Below are positions 1 to 6,296 of a stretch of 6,927 nt of DNA, piece after piece. The position numbers and the translations under genes were made by a program. Location: positions 1 through 6,927 of the forward strand of contig WRIA01000023.1 of NCBI GenBank assembly GCA_009782975.1, read 5' to 3'. Origin of the DNA: Clostridiales bacterium. Lineage in GTDB: Bacteria > Bacillota_B > Dehalobacteriia > UBA4068. The number at the start of each line of letters is the position of its first letter. The first letter of the stretch is position 1. Under the pieces are notes generated by a model. The model saw nothing but the letters and a program-made list of their open reading frames with translations. It ran no database searches and was not told the DNA's origin.

Positions 1-1262
1 TGAACTACGTGACGGCTGTTGGCTACGGGGATCCCGAGCGTGCCGAGCAGTTCGCCTGGCGCTGGCCGGCCCAATACCACTTCGTGGGCAAGGACATCAT
101 CCGCTTCCACTGCGTGATCTGGCCGGCGATGCTGATGGCGGCCGGGTTGGAGCTGCCCGAGCACATCTTCGCCCATGGCTTTTTGCTGACCAAGGGCGAG
201 AAGATGAGCAAGTCCAAGGGCAATGCGCAGACGCCGGTCTCCCTGGTGGAGCGCTTCGGGGTCGACGGGTTCCGCTATTACTTCCTGCGCGACGTCAGTT
301 TCGGCGCCGACGGCAACATCTCGATGGAGTCGATGGTGCAGCGCTACAACGGTGATCTGGCCAACGACTGGGGCAACCTCGTCTCGCGCCTGTTCAACAT
401 GGTCGGCAAGTATCGCGACAGCAAGGTTCCGGACGCGGCCGGGTATGCCGATGAGAACGAGGGGGCACGGCTGCGCGAGATCGCAGCGGGCCTGTTCGAG
501 ACGGTCGATGCGAAGATGGCCAAGCTCGACTACGCAGGCGCGCTCGAGGCAATTTGGGAACTGGTCAAGGCGACGAACTTTTATCTGGAGGACTCGGCCC
601 CCTGGAACCTGGCCAAGGACGAGGCCGATGCGGCCCATCTGGACGCTGTACTCTACAACGCGCTCGAGGCCGTGCGCATCGTTGCGCTGCTGACCGCAGC
701 GGTGATGCCGGCGACATCTGCCGAGGTGTTCACGCGCCTGTCGCTGGGTGACATCTGGGAGGTCGATGACCTTGCTGCGGAGACGCAGTGGGGACAGCTT
801 CCCGAAGGCAATGAGGTCACCAAGGGCGAGCCGCTGTTCCCGCGTATAGATCTAACCGCTCTGGACGAGATACCCCTGTCCGCTACCTCCGCCGCTGATA
901 TTACCGCAACAGCGCCCGCCGCTATAGAGCTGGAGCCGGAAATAACCATGGATCAGTTCAAGACTATGGATATGCGCGTGGTAAAGGTGCTGGCCTGCGA
1001 AAAAGTTCCCAAAACGGATAAACTGCTTAAGTTCGAATTGCAGATGGGGGAGGAAGCCCGCACCATAATATCCGGCATAGCCGAGTATTATAAGCCGGAA
1101 GAACTGATAGGCAAAAACCTTATAGCCATCGCCAATTTGCAGCCGGTAAAGATACGCGGTATTGTATCCAGGGGCATGCTTCTTTCGGCGGTAAATGACG
1201 ACACCGGTAAACTGGAACTGCTGGAAGTGCCAAGCATAGAAAGCGGTACCAGGGTACGTTGA
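1..1262 (+). CDS. metG: Methionyl-tRNA synthetase, C-terminal two thirds (5' end cut by window edge); mosaic composition
   Basis: Cytoplasmic class I enzyme that charges tRNA(Met) with methionine. The first complete codon is at 3 and the frame is open at the left edge, so about 419 residues are seen of a protein that is usually about 640-650 in Firmicutes. The HIGH motif and zinc-binding region lie outside. Visible are the KMSKS loop (KMSKS at 201-215), the helical anticodon-binding domain (LANDWGNLVSRLF near 358-395; NFYLEDSAPW at 576-605, whose Trp fits the family's anticodon-reading Trp), the LFPRI motif (834-848) and a C-terminal Trbp111-like tRNA-binding OB domain from about 948 (MDQFKTMDMRV, then ISGIAEYY, NLQPVKIRG and SRGMLLSA). 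Composition changes abruptly near LFPRI: high-GC with 8 ATC, 1 ATT and 0 ATA Ile codons before it, then 11 ATA, 2 ATT and 1 ATC from it onward. The gene ends in a terminator and is followed by tatD, as in B. subtilis. The family call is certain; the origin of the 5' part is not. Confidence 0.96.
   Translation, partial: NYVTAVGYGDPERAEQFAWRWPAQYHFVGKDIIRFHCVIWPAMLMAAGLELPEHIFAHGFLLTKGEKMSKSKGNAQTPVSLVERFGVDGFRYYFLRDVSFGADGNISMESMVQRYNGDLANDWGNLVSRLFNMVGKYRDSKVPDAAGYADENEGARLREIAAGLFETVDAKMAKLDYAGALEAIWELVKATNFYLEDSAPWNLAKDEADAAHLDAVLYNALEAVRIVALLTAAVMPATSAEVFTRLSLGDIWEVDDLAAETQWGQLPEGNEVTKGEPLFPRIDLTALDEIPLSATSAADITATAPAAIELEPEITMDQFKTMDMRVVKVLACEKVPKTDKLLKFELQMGEEARTIISGIAEYYKPEELIGKNLIAIANLQPVKIRGIVSRGMLLSAVNDDTGKLELLEVPSIESGTRVR
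834..848 (+). other. Composition breakpoint inside metG at the conserved LFPRI motif
   Basis: Upstream codons nearly always end in G or C and the Ile codons are ATC. Downstream the Ile codons become ATA and the style matches tatD, ksgA and tyrS. The reading frame is continuous and the break lies at a motif conserved in MetRS proteins, between the anticodon-binding domain and the linker to the tRNA-binding domain. This fits either homologous recombination at a conserved site or a chimeric assembly joined there. The exact base cannot be fixed by eye. Confidence 0.75.
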
Positions 1263-1282
1263 ATACCTGGCAATGAACCGGA

Positions 1283-1317
1283 AAAACAGTAGTATCCCAA
1301 CAGGATACTACTGTTTT
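1283..1317 (+). terminator. Rho-independent terminator of metG
   Basis: A perfect 15-bp inverted repeat (AAAACAGTAGTATCC at 1283-1297, complement at 1303-1317) encloses a 5-base loop and ends in TTTT followed by ACTTA. It starts 20 bases after the metG stop. The A-run on the left arm and T-run on the right would also allow some termination in the reverse direction, but no gene points that way here. Confidence 0.85.
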
Positions 1318-1322
1318 ACTTA

Positions 1323-1379
1323 AAATAGTTGCTTTATATTGAATATAAACAACTATTTAATATTGGCTGATATTAAATA
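1323..1379. repeat. Two overlapping AT-rich inverted repeats in the metG-tatD gap
   Basis: The first hairpin pairs 1323-1331 and 1333-1339 with 1343-1349 and 1350-1358 (AAATAGTTG/CAACTATTT plus TTTATAT/ATATAAA, one bulged C at 1332, loop TGA). The second pairs 1354-1363 with 1370-1379 (TATTTAATAT/ATATTAAATA, loop 1364-1369). They share 1354-1358, so both cannot form fully at once in one RNA. Function is unknown. AT-rich DNA makes chance inverted repeats common, but 16 and 10 paired bases in tandem is more than usual. Confidence 0.5.
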
Positions 1380-1391
1380 TCGTCATATATT
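1363..1391 (+). promoter_or_regulatory. Candidate SigA-type promoter for tatD
   Basis: TTGGCT (1363-1368, 4 of 6 to TTGACA), a 17-base spacer, then TATATT (1386-1391, 5 of 6 to TATAAT). Transcription would start near 1398, about 26 bases before the tatD ATG. A palindrome (arms 1354-1363 and 1370-1379) brackets the -35 and could be an operator. The upstream metG terminator makes a separate promoter plausible. Confidence 0.45.
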
Positions 1392-1423
1392 AAGTATTTG
1401 ATAATGGCGGAAACGGAGGCCGT

Positions 1424-2197
1424 ATGCTGTTCGACAGTCATGCACATCTGAATGATAAAAAGCTATATGATGATCTGGAGGGCGTTTTGGCGCGCGCTGA
1501 GGATGCCGGGGTAAAGCGGATATTGAATTGCGGCGCGGATTGGCCTTCCTCCCTTATGAGCCTGCGTCTGGCGGAAAAATATCCGGGCCAAATCTACGCG
1601 GCGGTGGGCGTTCATCCTCATGACGCCAAAACGCTTACGGATGAAATGCTACAAAAGCTGCTTAAACTGGCCGAAGCGCCGGAAGTAGTAGCCTGGGGAG
1701 AGATAGGTCTGGATTATTACCGCGACCTTTCCCCCCGCACGGTTCAGCAAAGCGCCTTTATTGCCCAGATAGCCGCGGCTAAATCGGCAAAAAAGCCTAT
1801 AATAATCCACGACCGCGAGGCCCATGGTGATATTATGCGCATCGTGCGGCAGGAGCGGGCAGGGGAGAACGGCGGGGTTTTCCATTGCTTTTCCGGCGGC
1901 TGGGAAATGGCTAAAGAATGCCTTAACCTGGGTTTTATGATATCCTTTGCCGGGCCGCTTACCTATACCAACGCGCCAAAATTAGGCGAGGTGGCGGCCA
2001 AGGTTCCGCCGGATATGATGCTTACGGAAACGGATTCTCCTTATCTTAGCCCGCATCCTTATCGCGGCAAGATCAATGAACCGGCACGGGTAAGCCTGGT
2101 GGCGGCCAGACTAGCGGAAATACGCAGCCAAAGCCCGGAGGAAATATCGGGAATCACCGCTAAAAACGCCTGCCGACTTTTTGGTATAAATCAATAA
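1424..2197 (+). CDS. tatD: TatD family metal-dependent deoxyribonuclease
   Basis: Cytoplasmic TIM-barrel hydrolase of the TatD/YabD family, metal-dependent nucleases linked in other bacteria to 3'-5' DNA trimming and repair. The metal-binding set is complete: HxH (FDSHAHLND, His6 and His8), Glu93 (GEIGLDYYRD), His129 (IIIHDREAHGD), His154 (FHCFSGG) and Asp204 (TETDSPYLSPHPYRGK). Its 257 residues match the family's usual 250-260, so it looks intact and active. The ATG at 1424 is preceded by GGAGG at 1415-1419, only 4 bases away, and gives the expected N-terminus with the HxH strand at residues 6-8. Position directly after metG is the conserved Firmicutes arrangement (yabD after metS). The metG terminator and a candidate promoter in the gap suggest its own transcript. 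ATA is frequent among its Ile codons, as in the genes to its right. Confidence 0.95.
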   Translation: MLFDSHAHLNDKKLYDDLEGVLARAEDAGVKRILNCGADWPSSLMSLRLAEKYPGQIYAAVGVHPHDAKTLTDEMLQKLLKLAEAPEVVAWGEIGLDYYRDLSPRTVQQSAFIAQIAAAKSAKKPIIIHDREAHGDIMRIVRQERAGENGGVFHCFSGGWEMAKECLNLGFMISFAGPLTYTNAPKLGEVAAKVPPDMMLTETDSPYLSPHPYRGKINEPARVSLVAARLAEIRSQSPEEISGITAKNACRLFGINQ

Positions 2198-2219
2198 GGC
2201 CAGCTAAAGCGGAATAAAC

Positions 2220-2248
2220 TTGACAAAAAGCCTGCTATGAGATAAAAT
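2220..2248 (+). promoter_or_regulatory. Strong SigA-type promoter for the 3D-domain gene
   Basis: TTGACA (2220-2225, perfect), a 17-base spacer, and TAAAAT (2243-2248, 5 of 6). The predicted start near 2255 leaves a leader of about 24 bases, with GCGAGG at 2268-2273 as a modest ribosome binding site before the ATG at 2279. It lies just after the tatD stop, so the gene need not rely on tatD read-through. Confidence 0.8.
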
Positions 2249-2278
2249 AGATAAGCTAAATCTTATGCGAGGTATATT

Positions 2279-3103
2279 ATGACTAAGGCGACCGGCGTTT
2301 GGTTACGCCCAACCGAATTAGGAGAAGTTGCGATAGCCACCGTAATGGCGCAGGGGTCAAGTTCAGCCGCGGCGCCGATTTCTGGCAGGCCCGCGTCTTC
2401 GCGGGAAAAAGGAAGCCGTCCTGTACTGATAGCGGCCTTGGGTGTTTGTTGCTGCCTGCTGGCCGGGCTAATAGGGCTGTTTATTTTCAGCGATGAATAC
2501 TCCTTGCCTTTGCCCGGATTAAGCGTTACCGCACTGGCCGGCCAGATAAGCGGCGGGGATCCGGAACAAAGCCATTTTGTGCGGATATCCTCAGTAAAAG
2601 GCGTCGTAAATACCGCGGCCGAGATCCTGCCTGCGGCGGAAGATTTCTCCTTATTGCCGGAGGATGTTTCCCCATCTTTTGATATAAGCGTAAATGAGGA
2701 AGGCGTAACATCCGAAACGGCTATGCCTGCCGCTCCACTCAGGGCTTTGGAGGATCAGCCTGTTTTAGCCAGCCGCAGCGGCGATAGTGCCGATACGGGG
2801 GAGATAACCGTTGGCGAAGAGATATTGATATATACACGCAGGCTTTTTATGGAATCTACAGCCTATACCTGGACAGGCAACAGGACCGCTACCGGCACCT
2901 GGCCGGCCGTGGGCACCATAGCAGTGGATCCGGGCGTTATCCCTTTGGGCAGCAGAGTCTATGTGGATGGCTACGGTTTGGCCATTGCCGCCGATACGGG
3001 CGGTCTTATAAAGGGAAATATAATAGATGTGTATTTTGATACCCGCGACGAATGTATGATATGGGGCCGTAAGCGAGGTATAGCAGTGTATATATTGGAG
3101 TAG
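2279..3103 (+). CDS. Membrane-anchored 3D-domain protein (YabE/YocH-like cell-wall enzyme)
   Basis: Likely cell-wall protein at the outer membrane face, perhaps a peptidoglycan-cleaving enzyme. The 3D domain is named for three Asp and has the MltA-like double-psi barrel fold. Residues 1-48 are a polar, Ala/Ser-rich cytoplasmic stretch. Residues 49-70 form one hydrophobic segment (VLIAALGVCCCLLAGLIGLFIF) with Arg/Lys before it, so N-in/C-out anchoring is likely. Residues about 72-185 are an acidic linker without a family I recognise. The 3D domain fills the C-terminus (about 188-274): STAYT, TATGTWPAVGTIAVDP with Asp217, GSRVYVDGYG, AADTGG with Asp239 and IKGNIIDVYF with Asp250. It sits where yabE lies in B. 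subtilis, but the DUF348 repeats and G5 domain of YabE/Rpf-like proteins are absent. The ATG at 2279 is preferred; Met23 lacks a good ribosome binding site. The 3D call is firm; the substrate is inferred. Confidence 0.9.
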   Translation: MTKATGVWLRPTELGEVAIATVMAQGSSSAAAPISGRPASSREKGSRPVLIAALGVCCCLLAGLIGLFIFSDEYSLPLPGLSVTALAGQISGGDPEQSHFVRISSVKGVVNTAAEILPAAEDFSLLPEDVSPSFDISVNEEGVTSETAMPAAPLRALEDQPVLASRSGDSADTGEITVGEEILIYTRRLFMESTAYTWTGNRTATGTWPAVGTIAVDPGVIPLGSRVYVDGYGLAIAADTGGLIKGNIIDVYFDTRDECMIWGRKRGIAVYILE

Positions 3104-3128
3104 CTCGCGTAGCTTGAAAGTAAATAAC

Positions 3129-3160
3129 TTTAGGGGAACGGCTTTGGCCGTTCCCCTAAA
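3129..3160 (+). terminator. Hairpin terminator after the 3D-domain gene
   Basis: A perfect 14-bp inverted repeat (TTTAGGGGAACGGC at 3129-3142, complement at 3147-3160) has the loop TTTG. The GC-rich core is very stable. No clear T-run follows (TAATAACAT), so it is an atypical intrinsic terminator; it could also act as an RNA-stabilising hairpin. Its place 25 bases after the stop and before ksgA favours termination. Confidence 0.6.
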
Positions 3161-3219
3161 TAATAACATACTGAATATACTAGATTACTAAACTACTGAT
3201 CATAAGCAGGTGGATATTT

Positions 3220-4098
3220 ATGCGGCATATAGCCTCCGCGCCTGTGGTAAGGCGTTTGTTGCGGGAGCTTGAGATAAACCCCAGCAAATCACTGGGTCAG
3301 AATTTTTTGATATGCGAAAACGTGGCGGAAAAGATCTGTTCGGCGTCAGGGGCCGGTACAGGCGATAATGTGCTGGAAATAGGCCCGGGGCTGGGCGCTT
3401 TAAGCGAACACCTGGCCTTGAACGCGGGCTACTTAACACTGTTGGAGCTGGACGGGCGGCTTGCCGCTTATTTGCGCCGCGTATTTGCCGCCAACGGGCA
3501 AGTGGAAGTGCTACAGGGCGACGCCCTGAGCTTCGGCTACGCGGCTTACGAGGCGGCGCGGCATTGGGATAGTCATCTTACTGTGGCTAATTTGCCCTAC
3601 AGTATCACCAGCCAGTTGATACAGCGTTTGCTGTTGCATGGCGGCTTATGGCGCGGTCTGACCTTGATGATGCAGCAGGAGGTAGCGCAGAAGCTGCTGC
3701 CTTTGCCCGGTGGCGGAACAAACGGGCCGCTGGCTTTGCTGACGCAGTATTTCGGTACTGTCAAAATGCTTTTTACGGTACCCAATGAGTGTTTTTTTCC
3801 TGTGCCGCGGGTAGAATCGGCGGTCATACAGGTGATACGGCATAAACAACCGCCATTTGCCGTTGAAAGCCCGGAGCGTTTTGCGCGTTTTTTGAACGCT
3901 GCTTTCAGCCACCGGCGTAAAACCTTGGAAAACAGCTTTAATAACTCCCTGGGCGGTGGAACCGGTTTTTGGCGGCAGGCCCTTTATGCTTGCGGGGTGG
4001 GGGAAAACAAGCGGGGGGAAGAACTTTCCCTAGCGGATTACGGAGCCTTGTTTGCTCTGCCGCTGGTAAAGGAGTATCTGCAAAAAAATCTATACTGA
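3220..4098 (+). CDS. ksgA: 16S rRNA (adenine(1518)-N6/adenine(1519)-N6)-dimethyltransferase
   Basis: Uses S-adenosylmethionine to dimethylate two adjacent adenines in the 3' terminal hairpin of 16S rRNA, a late quality-control step of 30S assembly in the cytoplasm; loss gives kasugamycin resistance in known species. Seen: the N-terminal KSLGQNFL motif (about residues 24-31), the SAM-binding loop VLEIGPGLGALSEHL (Glu53 to Gly59), the acidic residue of motif II (LLELDGRL, Glu76), GDAL (Asp101), the catalytic NLPY motif (124-127) and the rRNA-binding segment FPVPRVESAV. The length of 292 matches the usual 270-295. ATG at 3220 follows AGGTGG (3208-3213) by 6 bases. Genomes of this kind usually have rnmV (ribonuclease M5) just upstream, but here only 116 non-coding bases separate it from the 3D gene. 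xth follows after 35 bases without a terminator, so the two are probably co-transcribed. I see no convincing promoter in 3161-3207. Confidence 0.97.
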   Translation: MRHIASAPVVRRLLRELEINPSKSLGQNFLICENVAEKICSASGAGTGDNVLEIGPGLGALSEHLALNAGYLTLLELDGRLAAYLRRVFAANGQVEVLQGDALSFGYAAYEAARHWDSHLTVANLPYSITSQLIQRLLLHGGLWRGLTLMMQQEVAQKLLPLPGGGTNGPLALLTQYFGTVKMLFTVPNECFFPVPRVESAVIQVIRHKQPPFAVESPERFARFLNAAFSHRRKTLENSFNNSLGGGTGFWRQALYACGVGENKRGEELSLADYGALFALPLVKEYLQKNLY

Positions 4099-4126
4099 AA
4101 AAATATTTGCGGTAAAACAACATAAG

Positions 4127-4136
4127 AAAGGCGGTG
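4127..4136 (+). promoter_or_regulatory. Shine-Dalgarno of xth that overlaps its only canonical start codon
   Basis: AAAGGCGGTG matches the extended Shine-Dalgarno AAAGGAGGTG at 9 of 10 positions, and its last three bases are the GTG that would be the start. Read as a ribosome site, its core ends at 4134, which is 5 bases before ATT (4140) and 8 bases before ATC (4143), both in frame. Translation from ATC would give MRLVSWNVNG, close to the usual MKLxSWNVNG start of this family. No ATG, GTG or TTG lies between the upstream in-frame stop at 4113 and the GTG. Confidence 0.45.
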
Positions 4137-4898
4137 GACATTATCAGGCTGGTATCCTGGAATGTAAACGGCGTGCGTGCCGCGCTTAAAAAAGGGGCTA
4201 TGGAAAGTCTTGATATCCTTAAGCCGGATATATTGTGTTTTCAGGAGTTAAAAGCCAAGCCGGAGCAGATACCGCCGGAGCTTTTGGCCTGGGAGGGCTA
4301 TACACCATATGTGTTTTCCGCCGAGCGCCCCGGTTACAGCGGTGTGGCCGTGTTCAGCCGCCGTCAGGCTCTTAACGCGCGCTATGGCCTGGGTTTCGAA
4401 CGCTACGACAGGGAGGGCCGCTCCATTTTGCTGGATTTTCCGGAATTCAAGCTTTTCAACTGCTATTTTCCCAATGGCGGGCAAGGGCCGGAACGCTTGC
4501 AGTTTAAGATGGATTTTTACGAAGATATGCTGCACTGGGCCATGAGCGAGGAAAAACCGCTAGTCATATGCGGCGACGTCAACACAGCCCATAAGGAAAC
4601 AGACCTTGCCCGGCCTAAAGAAAATGAAAAAAACACAGGCTTTTTGCCTATGGAACGCGCCTGGATAGATAAATTGCTGGAAGCCGGATTTATAGATACC
4701 TTTCGTATGTTCCACGAGGGAGGCGGCTACTATAGCTGGTGGGATATGAAAACACGCGCCAGGGAGCGCGATGTGGGCTGGCGTATAGATTATTTCTTTG
4801 TGTCTAAGGCCCTAAAGCCGTATGTGCGCGATGCCTATATACTGCCGGAGGTTTATGGCTCCGATCACTGTCCGGTAGTGCTGGAGCTGGAATTTTAA
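4134..4898 (+). CDS. xth: Exodeoxyribonuclease III / AP endonuclease
   Basis: Cytoplasmic, Mg-dependent base-excision repair enzyme of the ExoIII/ExoA (EEP) family. It cuts DNA 5' to abasic sites and trims 3' ends. Numbering from the GTG, the active-site set is complete: Asn10 (SWNVNG), Glu38 (CFQELK), Tyr111 (NCYFPNG), Asp148 and Asn150 (GDVNTAH), and Asp244/His245 (GSDHCPV); GYSGVAVFS, YYSWWDM and GWRIDYFF are also present. The length of 254 residues is normal. It is most like the B. subtilis ExoA / E. coli Xth type. The start is uncertain: the GTG at 4134 lies inside the best ribosome binding site, with only AGAAAGG two bases upstream as an alternative, so the real start may be ATT 4140 or ATC 4143. 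It follows ksgA by 35 bases with no terminator between and is converged upon by tyrS, sharing a bidirectional terminator. The family assignment is firm. Confidence 0.96.
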   Translation: MDIIRLVSWNVNGVRAALKKGAMESLDILKPDILCFQELKAKPEQIPPELLAWEGYTPYVFSAERPGYSGVAVFSRRQALNARYGLGFERYDREGRSILLDFPEFKLFNCYFPNGGQGPERLQFKMDFYEDMLHWAMSEEKPLVICGDVNTAHKETDLARPKENEKNTGFLPMERAWIDKLLEAGFIDTFRMFHEGGGYYSWWDMKTRARERDVGWRIDYFFVSKALKPYVRDAYILPEVYGSDHCPVVLELEF

Positions 4899-4929
4899 AG
4901 GCGCGCGGTGTTAGCCGCGCGCCTTTAAA
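4894..4929. terminator. Bidirectional terminator between convergent xth and tyrS
   Basis: A perfect 15-bp inverted repeat (TTTAAAGGCGCGCGG at 4894-4908, complement at 4915-4929) has a 6-base loop, TGTTAG. The left arm starts within the last codon of xth and includes its stop codon; the right arm ends 3 bases from the tyrS stop. CTTTAAA on one side and its complement on the other give a short U-rich tail in both directions, so one hairpin can serve both genes. Confidence 0.85.
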
Positions 4930-4932
4930 TCT

Positions 4933-6159
4933 TTAGCGTAACTCTACCTTATGATAAACCTTTTTGCCCTTGCGCAGCAAGGCATGGCCCGCGTCAAAGG
5001 CGGTTTCATCAACTTTAAGCCGGATATCCGTTACCCGCTCGTTATTAAGATACACGCCGCCATCGGCGATAAGGCGGCGGCCTTCGCTTGTGCCGGATAT
5101 AAGTTTGGCGGCAAGCAGCAGAGAAAGTATATCCATGCCCGCGCCGAATTCGTCTTTAGTAAGCACTGTGGTGGGCATATTGCTGATATCCCCGCCGCCG
5201 CCAAACAAGGCCGCCGCCGCAGTCTGCGCCCGTGCAGCGTCGTCCGCGCTATGCACCAGCGCCGTTACCTCGTAAGCCAGCCGCGCCTTTGCTTTGTTGA
5301 TATCGGCGCCCTGTGCGGTAAGCTCCCGTATCTCTGCCATAGGCAGAAAGGTAAGCAGGCTAAGGCTGTTATATACATCGGCGTCGTCTATGTTGCGCCA
5401 GTATTGGTAAAATTCGTAAGGCGTAACTTTATCCCTATCCAGCCACAGCGCGCCTTTTTCCGTTTTGCCCATTTTTTGCCCGGTGCTGGTCAATAGCAGT
5501 TTTACCGTCAGCGCATAGGCATCGGCGCCCTCCACGCGGCGGATAAGATCCGCACCGGCCAGTATATTGGACCACTGATCGTTGCCGCCCATCTGCATCA
5601 CCGCTTTATGGCGGCGGTACAGCTCCAGAAAATCATAAGCCTGCATAAGCATATAGTTGAATTCCAAAAAAGTAAGGCCCACTTCCATGCGGCGTTTGAA
5701 ACATTCGGCGGTAAGCATACGGTTTACCGAAAACATCTTGCCGTAATCGCGCAAAAACTCCACATAATTCAATTTGCAAAGCCAGTCGGCGTTGTTTTCC
5801 ATTATAGCGCCGTCTTTATCGTCGAAATAAAGGAAGCGCGAAAATTGCTTTTTGATGACCGCGCAATTCTCGTTTATCTGCTCCATGCTCATCATCTTCC
5901 GCATATCGCTGCGACCAGAAGGATCCCCCACCATAGTGGTGCCGCAGCCCATAAGCGCTATGGGCCTGTGTCCGGCCTTTTGCAGATGCATCATCAGTAA
6001 AATGGGTATAAAATGGCCTATATGCAGGCTATCCGCAGTGGGGTCGAAGCCTATATAAAAGGTCACGGGCGGGTTGCCCAGTAAACGGCGCACTTCTTCC
6101 TCGTTACTGGATTGTTCTATAAAGCCGCGTTCTATCAGGGTATCGAATACATTTGTCAT
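4933..6159 (-). CDS. tyrS: Tyrosyl-tRNA synthetase
   Basis: Class I cytoplasmic enzyme that charges tRNA(Tyr) with tyrosine. Seen: the HIGH motif (SLHIGHFIP, residues 44-52), the tyrosine pocket region (FLEFNYMLMQAYDFL), MGGNDQWSNI, the KMSKS-equivalent KMGKT (229-233), and a C-terminal S4 RNA-binding domain from about 342 to 407 (SEGRRLIADGGVYLNNERV). The length of 408 residues is normal and the sequence resembles the common clostridial TyrS type. ATG at 6159 is preceded on this strand by AAGGAGGT (6172-6165), an almost perfect ribosome site 6 bases away, so the start is secure. A perfect -35 and near-perfect -10 lie just upstream and leave a leader of only about 20 bases, too short for the T-box leader that controls tyrS in many Firmicutes. 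It shares a terminator with xth on the other strand. Confidence 0.97.
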   Translation of the reverse strand: MTNVFDTLIERGFIEQSSNEEEVRRLLGNPPVTFYIGFDPTADSLHIGHFIPILLMMHLQKAGHRPIALMGCGTTMVGDPSGRSDMRKMMSMEQINENCAVIKKQFSRFLYFDDKDGAIMENNADWLCKLNYVEFLRDYGKMFSVNRMLTAECFKRRMEVGLTFLEFNYMLMQAYDFLELYRRHKAVMQMGGNDQWSNILAGADLIRRVEGADAYALTVKLLLTSTGQKMGKTEKGALWLDRDKVTPYEFYQYWRNIDDADVYNSLSLLTFLPMAEIRELTAQGADINKAKARLAYEVTALVHSADDAARAQTAAAALFGGGGDISNMPTTVLTKDEFGAGMDILSLLLAAKLISGTSEGRRLIADGGVYLNNERVTDIRLKVDETAFDAGHALLRKGKKVYHKVELR

Positions 6160-6185
6160 AATTAACCTCCTTGCCGCTATTATCT

Positions 6186-6214
6186 ATCATAGTAGGAACA
6201 AAGGCTTTTGTCAA
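6186..6214 (-). promoter_or_regulatory. Strong SigA-type promoter of tyrS
   Basis: Read on the - strand: TTGACA (6214-6209, perfect), 17 bases, TATGAT (6191-6186, 5 of 6 to TATAAT). Transcription would start near 6179, only about 20 bases before the ATG. The spacing and near-consensus boxes make it one of the two best promoters in the window. Confidence 0.85.
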
Positions 6215-6238
6215 GGGATATCGCCGTGTCAAATTTTG

Positions 6239-6267
6239 TTGAAATATTCATCGTTTTATGCTATGTT
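6239..6267 (+). promoter_or_regulatory. Weak candidate promoter upstream of the palindrome cluster
   Basis: TTGAAA (6239-6244), 17 bases, TATGTT (6262-6267). Each box has one or two mismatches to consensus. Such matches arise easily in AT-rich DNA. If real, its transcript would run through the palindromes toward the AraC-type gene. Confidence 0.2.
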
Positions 6268-6296
6268 TATGGTAAGTTTTTGCGCGGTACTGTAGG

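Noticed and set aside
223..693. Long Arg/Ser-rich open frame on the + strand inside metG
   Set aside because: It overlaps the metG frame in a high-GC region where alternative frames stay open by chance, and its composition is extremely biased toward Arg, Ser, Trp and Thr.
2765..3169. Open frame on the - strand across the 3D-domain gene and its terminator
   Set aside because: It runs antisense to a well-supported gene and through the hairpin at 3129-3160, with no recognisable protein features.
4951..5496. Long open frame on the + strand opposite tyrS
   Set aside because: It lies wholly antisense to a firmly identified tyrS, has no good ribosome site and its translation has no recognisable domain; it is a shadow of the tyrS codon pattern.
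5608..6000. Open frame on the + strand opposite the N-terminal half of tyrS
   Set aside because: It is antisense to conserved TyrRS motifs and shows no domain or start signal of its own.
6283..6290. GTACCGCG on the - strand upstream of tyrS, resembling the end of the T-box consensus
   Set aside because: The preceding AGGGTGG part is absent, and the site lies upstream of the strong tyrS promoter, so it would not be in the tyrS leader RNA.
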